Source of the DNA: JACDBE01 sp051002015
GTDB taxonomy: Bacteria > Actinomycetota > Acidimicrobiia > Spongiisociales > UBA5794
Length of the DNA stretch: 11,906 bases
NCBI GenBank assembly: GCA_051002015.1
Contig: JBPCMS010000109.1
Coordinates: 1 to 11,906, forward strand
Direction of reading: 5' to 3'
The notes beneath the pieces were generated by a model. It was given only the letters and a program-made list of their open reading frames with translations, had not been told where the DNA came from and did no database searches. Positions 1 through 4,505 of this stretch are shown here, one piece after another. The position numbers and the translations under genes were made by a program. Within the stretch, counting starts at the first letter, position 1, and every line of letters begins with the position of its first letter.

Positions 1-1
1 G

Positions 2-1033
2 GAGACCGTGAACGCCCTGGTGCCCGAGCTGCGTAAGGACGGGATCGAAGCGTTCGTCATCCTCCTCCATGAGGGGGGTTTCTCCGACGGCGGTCCCGAG
101 GGTGACGAGTGCAGTGTCCTCACCGGACCGCTGGCCGAGATCGTCCCCGCCTTCCACGACGCCGTCGACCTGGTCATCGCCGGCCACGTCAACGACGAGT
201 TCGCCTGCGAGGTGGACGGCATCTGGGTGACCATGGCCGACAACGCCGGGCGTCTCTTCACCGACATCGACGTTGTGCTGAACCGGTCCAACTGGGAGCT
301 GAGGGTCGTCGCCATCGACAACACGCCGACCTACCAGGCCGGCGTGACCCCGGCGGCGGACCTGACCGCCCTCATCGACAAGTACGACGCCCTGTCGGCG
401 CCTCTGGCCAACGCCGTGATCGGCTCCATCACCGCCGACATCACCCGCACCCAGAACACCGCAGGCGAGTCGGCGCTGGGTGACGTCATCGCCGATGCCC
501 AGCTCGCCGCCGAGGCGGTAGGCACCGGTGAGGCGGTGGCGGCGTTCATGAACCCGGGCGGCATCCGGGCCGACCTGACCTACCTGTCGAGCGACGCCGG
601 CGAGGGAGACGGGAACGTCACCTACGGCGAGGCCTTCACCGTGCAGCCGTTCGGCAACAGCCTGGTGACAATGACTCTGACCGGGGCCCAGATCGAGACG
701 CTGCTCGAGCAGCAGTGGGAGGGCAACGTCGAAGGGGGCCGGATCCTCCAGGTGTCCGACGGCTTCACCTACACCTGGGACGCGGCGGCACCGATCGGTG
801 ATCGGGTCGACCCGGACACTATCGCCATCGACGGGGTCACCGTCGACCCGGCGGCCGGGTACCGGGTGACCGTGAACAGCTTCCTCGCCGGCGGCGGCGA
901 CCTCTTCCCCGTGCTGATCGAAGGAACCGACCGGCTCGGTGGCGAGATCGACCTCGACGCCCTGGTCACGTACTTCGGCGCCAACTCCCCGGTCGCCCCG
1001 GGGCCGCAGGATCGGATCACCCGCCTCAACTGA
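2..1033 (+). CDS. UshA-like 5'-nucleotidase / bifunctional metallophosphatase, C-terminal part (5' truncated by window edge)
   Basis: The reading frame is open from base 2, so the gene starts outside the window. The GTG at 8 is only the first start-like codon inside it. About 343 codons are visible. The first ~90 residues are the end of a calcineurin-like metallophosphatase domain: VILLHEGG, then an IAGHVNDEF segment where the family normally has GH-T/S-H/Q metal ligands, then GIWVTMADNAGRLFTDID. The rest is a 5_nucleotid_C substrate-binding domain with NPGGIRADL, TVQPFGNSLV, LTGAQIETLLEQQW and SFLAGGGDLFPVL. Family members hydrolyse nucleotides or nucleotide sugars to salvage phosphate and nucleosides, usually outside the cytoplasm; the signal peptide would lie upstream. 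The stop is followed by two hairpins and a convergent arsenate reductase. The family call is secure; the exact substrate is unknown. Confidence 0.93.
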   Translation, partial: ETVNALVPELRKDGIEAFVILLHEGGFSDGGPEGDECSVLTGPLAEIVPAFHDAVDLVIAGHVNDEFACEVDGIWVTMADNAGRLFTDIDVVLNRSNWELRVVAIDNTPTYQAGVTPAADLTALIDKYDALSAPLANAVIGSITADITRTQNTAGESALGDVIADAQLAAEAVGTGEAVAAFMNPGGIRADLTYLSSDAGEGDGNVTYGEAFTVQPFGNSLVTMTLTGAQIETLLEQQWEGNVEGGRILQVSDGFTYTWDAAAPIGDRVDPDTIAIDGVTVDPAAGYRVTVNSFLAGGGDLFPVLIEGTDRLGGEIDLDALVTYFGANSPVAPGPQDRITRLN

Positions 1034-1059
1034 GCGGGCCCGGTCGACCCGACCTCTCC

Positions 1060-1079
1060 CCCTCCCCTGCGGGGGAGGG
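1060..1079. terminator. C/G-rich palindromic hairpin after the nucleotidase gene
   Basis: CCCTCCCC (1060-1067), loop TGCG, GGGGAGGG (1072-1079): a perfect 8-bp stem 26 bp after the stop codon. There is no T-run. A closely related C/G palindrome occurs at 11834-11857, also just after a gene, so this looks like a dispersed family of palindromes that may serve as terminators. Confidence 0.6.
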
Positions 1080-1090
1080 CGAGAGAGCAT

Positions 1091-1138
1091 TTCTTAGGAC
1101 CGAGACGCGTCATCAGGGACGCGTTTCGGTCCTAAGAA
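1091..1138. terminator. Long hairpin between convergent genes, probable bidirectional terminator
   Basis: Two 20-nt arms (1091-1110 and 1119-1138) pair along their whole length with one G-T wobble position around an 8-nt loop CATCAGGG. It lies between two genes that run toward each other. The TAG stop of the minus-strand arsC (1134-1132) is inside the right arm. Neither side has a U-tract, as is common for actinobacterial terminators. Confidence 0.8.
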
Positions 1139-1773
1139 TCGTCGGTGAGGCCCAGGTCGGCGAGGAGCAGGCGAACCCTCCGCTCGATGTCGTCGCGGAT
1201 GGGGCGAACCTCTTCGACGCTGCGGCCCGCCGGGTCGTCGAGCTCCCAGTCGAGGTACTGCTTGCCGGGGAACACGGGGCAGGCGTCGCCGCAGCCCATG
1301 GTGACCACCACGTCGGCGGCACGGACGATCTCGTCGGACCAGGGTTGGGGAAGCTCGCCACCGATGTCGATGCCCACCTCGGCCATGGCCGCCACCGCCG
1401 CCTGGTTCACCGACTCCGCCGGCTCGGACCCACCGGAGTAGACATCGACCCGGTCGCCGGCGAGCCGCCGCATCCATCCCGCCGCCATCTGCGAACGGCC
1501 CGCGTTGTGGACGCACAGGAACAGAACGGAGGGATTGAGGGCGGTCTGGTCGATTGCGTCGAGCCGAACCAGGGCGCGCAGCCGGTCACGGGCGAAGCGC
1601 TCGGCCAGCAGCGGGACCCAGGCGGTGGTGGAAGCGCCGGTGGCAAGCCGCTCGACCGAATCGGCGACGAACCGCTCGATGGTCTCGGTGTTGAGCACTC
1701 CCTCGAACTGGCCGCGGAGCCGGTCGGTGGCTGCCCTGACCTGAAGCTGCTGCTCGACGGCGAGGCTGGTCAT
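1132..1773 (-). CDS. arsC: Arsenate reductase (LMW-PTPase type) with N-terminal helical-bundle domain
   Basis: A 213-residue protein. Residues ~1-80 are a helical domain without cysteine (around LNTETIERFVADSVERL), of the kind that precedes ArsC in many actinobacteria. Residues ~82-213 are the low-molecular-weight phosphatase fold. It has the P-loop C87-VHNAG-R93-S, further cysteines C161 and C165 in GCGDACPVFPGK, and the LDWELDDPAG segment typical of ArsC. Family role: cytosolic reduction of arsenate to arsenite. In actinobacteria such enzymes generally use mycothiol/mycoredoxin; the cofactor is inferred here. The ATG at 1773 has GGAG 8 nt upstream. It overlaps the stop of the ArsR-ArsC fusion gene (ATGA, 1770-1773), which implies one mRNA and translational coupling. 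The stop codon sits in the terminator hairpin. Confidence 0.93.
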   Translation of the reverse strand: MTSLAVEQQLQVRAATDRLRGQFEGVLNTETIERFVADSVERLATGASTTAWVPLLAERFARDRLRALVRLDAIDQTALNPSVLFLCVHNAGRSQMAAGWMRRLAGDRVDVYSGGSEPAESVNQAAVAAMAEVGIDIGGELPQPWSDEIVRAADVVVTMGCGDACPVFPGKQYLDWELDDPAGRSVEEVRPIRDDIERRVRLLLADLGLTDDS

Positions 1774-2438
1774 GCAAGGGTCTCCTGTCGTGGGGCGGTT
1801 ACCGCGTCGATGCGGTTCGAGATGTCGGCAAATGCGGAACGGAAAGCGGTGACGGTGCCGGCGGCCGCCGGGTCGGCGACCGACCAGTGAAGCGACGGCG
1901 CCGAGAACGGCAACGGCGCCTCGCGGGCCCGGTCGCACACCGACACCACCAGGGCGGGTGCGAGGTCGACCGCGTCGTAGCCACGGGGAGACGCCTCCCC
2001 GAGATCCACCCCCAAACCGGCTGCGGCGCGTATCGCGTTGGGGTGGACCCGAGGTGCCGGATGGGTGCCGGCGCTCTCGGCCCGACGGCCGGTGCGCTGC
2101 TGCCAGAAGGCAGCGGCGAACTGCGATCGGGCCGAGTTGTGGGTGCACACGAACAGCACCCGCTCGGGGTCGACCAGCGGCACCGTCACCAGCCCGAACA
2201 GCCGGTCACGGTGCATCGACACGTAACGGCGCCGGTGGTCGCCTTCGGACACCCCCCGTTCGACCAGCCCCGCCGTCTCGAGCACGCCCAGGTGGTGGGC
2301 GGCGAGGTTGCCCCGCACCCCGACCAGGTCGGCAAGCTCCTGGAAGGTGCGATCGCTCAACAGCAGCTCGTCGATCATGGCCAGCCGGTGCCGGTCGCCC
2401 AAGGCGGCATGGATCGTGGCTCGATCGTCTACATTCAT
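1770..2438 (-). CDS. ArsR-type HTH repressor fused to an LMW-PTPase/ArsC-like arsenate reductase domain
   Basis: A 222-residue two-domain protein. Residues ~5-85 are a winged helix of the ArsR type (HAALGDRHRLAMIDELLL, then TFQELADLVGV and NLAAHHLGVLETAGLVERG, then the charged wing GDHRRRYVSMH). Residues ~92-215 form an LMW-PTPase/ArsC fold with the P-loop C98-THNSA-R104-S, a second cysteine C168 in VVSVCDRA, and LHWSVADPAA matching the W-x3-DP region of ArsC. The HTH part has no cysteine at all, so the usual CxC arsenite site of ArsR is missing. C98 and C168 are the only cysteines. It is inferred to be an arsenic-responsive repressor, possibly still catalytic. The ATG at 2438 lies 7 nt below a TACTAT -10, so the message may be leaderless. 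It overlaps the downstream arsC by 4 bp. Confidence 0.9.
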   Translation of the reverse strand: MNVDDRATIHAALGDRHRLAMIDELLLSDRTFQELADLVGVRGNLAAHHLGVLETAGLVERGVSEGDHRRRYVSMHRDRLFGLVTVPLVDPERVLFVCTHNSARSQFAAAFWQQRTGRRAESAGTHPAPRVHPNAIRAAAGLGVDLGEASPRGYDAVDLAPALVVSVCDRAREAPLPFSAPSLHWSVADPAAAGTVTAFRSAFADISNRIDAVTAPRQETLA

Positions 2439-2445
2439 CGATCGA

Positions 2446-2475
2446 ATAGTACTGACTCAATCCTAGTTGAGTCAA
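2446..2475 (-). promoter_or_regulatory. Promoter of the ArsR-ArsC/arsC operon
   Basis: Read on the minus strand: TTGACT (2475-2470), an 18-nt spacer, TACTAT (2451-2446). The ATG of the fusion gene begins 7 nt further on at 2438, so transcription probably starts at or next to the start codon (leaderless). An 8-bp inverted repeat fills the space between the two hexamers. Confidence 0.72.
2453..2474. promoter_or_regulatory. ArsR-type operator inside the fusion-gene promoter
   Basis: TGACTCAA (2453-2460), 6-nt spacer TCCTAG, TTGAGTCA (2467-2474): a perfect 8-bp inverted repeat. It overlaps the -35 and occupies the spacer up to the -10. The TCAA-N6-TTGA core is typical of ArsR/SmtB-family operators. 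Binding would block the promoter. The likely ligand is the ArsR-ArsC fusion itself (autoregulation), which is an inference from position. Confidence 0.72.
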
Positions 2476-2491
2476 CCCGGGACGATCCGCA

Positions 2492-2518
2492 GCCTCAGAA
2501 GCCTCAGGAGCCTCAGAG
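2492..2518. repeat. Three tandem copies of a 9-bp unit, GCCTCAGRA
   Basis: Units GCCTCAGAA, GCCTCAGGA and GCCTCAGAG follow each other without gaps at 2492-2518. The third unit carries the TGA stop of the minus-strand arsR (2515-2513) and its last codon. It is probably a small slippage repeat at the gene end; no function is evident. Confidence 0.75.
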
Positions 2519-2842
2519 ATCGAGGGCCGATCGGAGGCCGGCGATCCGCTCGGGCACCGCCCGGAACCACGCCCACCTCCCCCGCTGCTGGCGCACCAGC
2601 ATCCCGGCATCGACCAGCACCGAGAGATGGTGGCTGACAGTGGGTTGGCTGCGGCCGATGGGCTCGACCAGCTCGCAGGCGCAAACCTCTCCGTCGGGGG
2701 CGGTGGCGATGAGGCTGAGCAGCCGGAGCCGGATCGGGTCGGCAAGCACCTTGAACCCGTCGGCGAGCTCGTCGGCGCCGGCCGCGCTCAGCGGCTCGAC
2801 CAGCACCGGTGGGCAACAGCTTTCGATGATGTCGATCTCCAC
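2513..2842 (-). CDS. arsR: ArsR-family arsenite-responsive transcriptional repressor
   Basis: A 109-residue single-domain winged-helix protein from the GTG at 2842. The frame is open to a TTG at 2872, but that start would put the N-terminus 1 bp from the operator, and homologues usually begin about ten residues before the CC pair. Seen: a vicinal pair C9-C10 (ESCCPPV), helix FKVLADPIRLRLLSLI, C54-A-C56-EL at the front of the HTH, the recognition helix SQPTVSHHLSVLVDAG, and the wing RGRWAWFR. An N-terminal CC plus a Cys at the HTH is the arsenite-binding pattern described for the Corynebacterium glutamicum ArsR. It is inferred to bind the palindrome at 2874-2893 and control both itself and the divergent arsM, releasing on As(III). 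It precedes the ArsR-ArsC gene, which has its own promoter. Confidence 0.9.
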   Translation of the reverse strand: MEIDIIESCCPPVLVEPLSAAGADELADGFKVLADPIRLRLLSLIATAPDGEVCACELVEPIGRSQPTVSHHLSVLVDAGMLVRQQRGRWAWFRAVPERIAGLRSALDL

Positions 2843-2873
2843 GGCGGCCAGGATAGCCCTTCCCGGAGACAAT

Positions 2874-2893
2874 GTATTGACATCTGTCTATAC
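2874..2893. promoter_or_regulatory. Palindromic operator between divergent arsR and arsM
   Basis: GTATTGACATCTGTCTATAC is a 20-bp imperfect palindrome; 8 of 10 position pairs match. It covers the TTGACA -35 of arsM on the plus strand and a TATAGA -10-like hexamer (2892-2887) on the minus strand, so a single bound repressor could shut both directions. Its sequence differs from the operator at 2453-2474. Confidence 0.68.
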
Positions 2894-2906
2894 GACGGTG
2901 TAGCCT
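2877..2906 (+). promoter_or_regulatory. Promoter of arsM
   Basis: TTGACA (2877-2882), 18-nt spacer, TAGCCT (2901-2906, a TAnnnT -10). Predicted transcription starts near 2913, leaving a leader of about 30 nt before the ATG at 2945. The leader ends with the ribosome binding site AAGGAG at 2933-2938, 6 nt from that ATG. This spacing is the reason for choosing 2945 over the in-frame ATG at 2927. Confidence 0.68.
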
Positions 2907-2944
2907 ACGTATCGATCAGGGTCGATATGAGCAAGGAGCAGGTG

Positions 2945-3685
2945 ATGGGCACTGGGACCGATGAGATCAGGGAGCAGGTACGACGCCGGTACGCGGTGAG
3001 CGCCGTGTCCGGTCAGGGATGCTGCGGTTCGGACGGCTGCTGCGGCCCCGACGAGACCGATCTCACCGGCGGTCTGTACTCGGCCGACGAGATCGGCGCC
3101 ATCCCCGATGCCGCCGCCACCGCCAGCCTCGGCTGCGGCAACCCGACGGCGGTGGCCGAGCTCCACCAGGGCGAGACCGTTCTCGACCTCGGCTCGGGCG
3201 GTGGAATCGACGTCCTGCTGTCGGCCCGGCGGGTGGGGCCGACCGGACGGGCCATCGGGCTCGACATGACCGACGAGATGCTCGAGCTGGCCCGCTCCAA
3301 CGCCATCGAGGCCGGCGCCGGCAACGTCGAGTTCCACAAGGGCTACATCGAGGACATCCCGCTCGCAGATTCATCTGTCGACGTGGTGATCTCCAACTGC
3401 GTGATCAACCTGTCGGCCGACAAGGCGGCGGTGTTCGCCGAGATCCACCGCGTGCTCCGACCGGGGGGCCGCATCGGGATCAGCGACATCGTCGCCCACG
3501 ACCACCTCTCCCCCGCCGAACGAGCCGAGCGTGGCGACTGGGTCGGGTGCATCGCCGGTGCCCTGTCGGTGGGCGAGTACGAGAAGGGGCTGATCGACGC
3601 CGGCTTCGGTGAGGTCTCGCTCACCCCGACCCATGCCGTGGCCGACGGGATGGATTCGATGATCATCCGCGCCGTCAAGCGCTGA
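2945..3685 (+). CDS. arsM: Arsenite S-adenosylmethionine methyltransferase
   Basis: A 246-residue class I SAM methyltransferase with all ArsM hallmarks. It has an N-terminal double-cysteine segment (C26-C27 and C32-C33 in GCCGSDGCCGP), the SAM-binding loop VLDLGSGGGIDVLLSARRVG (79-98), the acidic IGLDMTDEML (104-113), and HRVLRPGGRIGISDI (168-182). The three cysteines expected for As(III) binding and turnover are present: C64 (LGCGNP), C152 (SNCVINL) and C202 (VGCIAGAL). Family role: stepwise methylation of arsenite in the cytosol, giving methylated and volatile arsenicals. Length is normal for the family. It is transcribed away from arsR from a promoter overlapped by the putative ArsR operator. 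It ends 34 bp from the convergent tetR gene, with only a weak 5-bp hairpin at 3682-3698. Confidence 0.96.
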   Translation: MGTGTDEIREQVRRRYAVSAVSGQGCCGSDGCCGPDETDLTGGLYSADEIGAIPDAAATASLGCGNPTAVAELHQGETVLDLGSGGGIDVLLSARRVGPTGRAIGLDMTDEMLELARSNAIEAGAGNVEFHKGYIEDIPLADSSVDVVISNCVINLSADKAAVFAEIHRVLRPGGRIGISDIVAHDHLSPAERAERGDWVGCIAGALSVGEYEKGLIDAGFGEVSLTPTHAVADGMDSMIIRAVKR

Positions 3686-3719
3686 CGGCCGCGGTCAGGG
3701 ATCGATCGTCAGACCGACG

Positions 3720-4373
3720 CTACGTGGTGTCCCTGGCGGCCTCGATGCCGCTGAGGATGATGTCGAGCCCGAACTCGAACTCCTCGACGAAGCTGCACGC
3801 CATCAGCTCCTCCGCCAGGGCGGAGACGTGGGGGAAGCGGTCGGCGTACCCCTCCAGCAGGGCCCGCTTCTTGCGGTCGAGCGCCTCATCGGAGGCCCAT
3901 ACCGAGGTGGTCTCCTGGAACGAGTAACCCATCACGTGGCTGGCGATGACGTGCCAGGCGTGGAGGACGAGATGGGTCGGGTAGCCGGCGCCGAGCAGCC
4001 TTGCCAGCACGGAATCCATGAGACCGAACGCCGCCGGCCCGGCGATCCCCTGGGCGCTGATGAGCGGCAGCGTCCAGGCGTGGGCGGTGAAGACGTCCTT
4101 GGCCCGCACCGCAACATGGCGCACCGCCACCTTCCAGTCGGCGGTGTCGTCGAGCGGCCCGATCTGGGCGAACAGCCAGTCGACCATCCCCGACAGGATG
4201 TCGTCCTTGTCCTCGACGTGGTTGTAGAGCGACATCGCCTCCACCCCGAGCGCCTGGCCCAGCTTGCGCATGCTCAGCGCCTCGATGCCCTGGTCATCGG
4301 CCAGTTCGACGGCGGCCGAGACGATGCGGTCGCGAGACAGAGGAAGCCGAACGGTCGCCTGGTCAACGGTCAT
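3720..4373 (-). CDS. TetR-family transcriptional repressor
   Basis: 217 residues from the ATG at 4373. Residues ~12-60 are the TetR DNA-binding domain: LSRDRIVSAAVELADDQG, then IEALSMRKLGQALGVEAMSLYNHVEDKDDIL. The long helical C-terminal region fits a ligand-binding and dimerisation domain of the TetR_C type; the ligand cannot be told. The frame is open to a GTG at 4409 (229 residues). That GTG lies 7 nt below a TAAGCT -10-like hexamer (4422-4417) and could be a leaderless start. I prefer the ATG because it leaves the usual ~12 residues before the HTH, but the choice is uncertain. The gene is divergent from an MMPL transporter across a repeat-rich intergenic region, the classic layout of a local efflux repressor. 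Confidence 0.92.
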   Translation of the reverse strand: MTVDQATVRLPLSRDRIVSAAVELADDQGIEALSMRKLGQALGVEAMSLYNHVEDKDDILSGMVDWLFAQIGPLDDTADWKVAVRHVAVRAKDVFTAHAWTLPLISAQGIAGPAAFGLMDSVLARLLGAGYPTHLVLHAWHVIASHVMGYSFQETTSVWASDEALDRKKRALLEGYADRFPHVSALAEELMACSFVEEFEFGLDIILSGIEAARDTT

Positions 4374-4410
4374 CGATTCCAGCTCTCTCTCTCCCCCGCT
4401 CGAAGCCACC

Positions 4411-4440
4411 TTGACAAGCTTACACCGTACGTCGTAACTT
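4411..4440 (+). promoter_or_regulatory. Promoter of the MMPL transporter gene
   Basis: TTGACA (4411-4416), 18-nt spacer, TAACTT (4435-4440, TAnnnT). Transcription would start near 4447, leaving a leader of ~60 nt with AGGGAG at 4491-4496, 9 nt before the ATG at 4506. Inverted repeats lie both within the spacer and in the leader. Confidence 0.68.
4420..4437. promoter_or_regulatory. Candidate TetR operator, spacer-overlapping palindrome
   Basis: TTACACCGTACGTCGTAA: an 18-bp imperfect palindrome with 7 of 9 pairs matching around a CGTACG core. It sits in the -35/-10 spacer of the transporter promoter and reaches into its -10. It also covers part of the TAAGCT -10-like hexamer of tetR. A further short palindrome CGTAA-C-TTACG (4433-4443) and a direct repeat TACGTCGTA (4428-4436 and 4440-4448, 12-bp period) overlap it. 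Confidence 0.55.
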
Positions 4441-4456
4441 ACGTCGTATGCTTACA

Positions 4457-4477
4457 GCGTACACATACGGTGTACGC
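4457..4477. promoter_or_regulatory. Candidate TetR operator, perfect inverted repeat in the transporter leader
   Basis: GCGTACAC (4457-4464), 5-nt spacer ATACG, GTGTACGC (4470-4477): a perfect 8-bp inverted repeat of 21 bp in total. It lies just downstream of the predicted transcription start of the transporter gene, where a bound repressor would block elongation. The size and symmetry fit a TetR-dimer site. Confidence 0.65.
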
Positions 4478-4505
4478 CCGTCGATGTGACAGGGAGACCC
4501 TCATC

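Noticed and set aside
1774..2148. N-terminal extension of arsC back to 2148.
   Set aside because: It overlaps the ArsR-ArsC fusion in another frame and is Arg/Gly/Pro-rich; the ATG at 1773 has a GGAG site and ATGA coupling.
2843..2872. TTG at 2872 as the start of the minus-strand arsR.
   Set aside because: It has no RBS and sits 1 bp from the operator palindrome; the GTG at 2842 fits the usual distance to the CC pair. Not excluded.
3682..3698. CTGAC...GTCAG hairpin at the arsM stop codon, considered as a terminator.
   Set aside because: It has only a 5-bp stem, without a T-run; too weak to call.
3828..4505. In-frame upstream extension of the MMPL gene of about 226 codons.
   Set aside because: It would run through the antisense tetR gene and the promoter/operator region; the ATG at 4506 has a good RBS and the usual family N-terminus.
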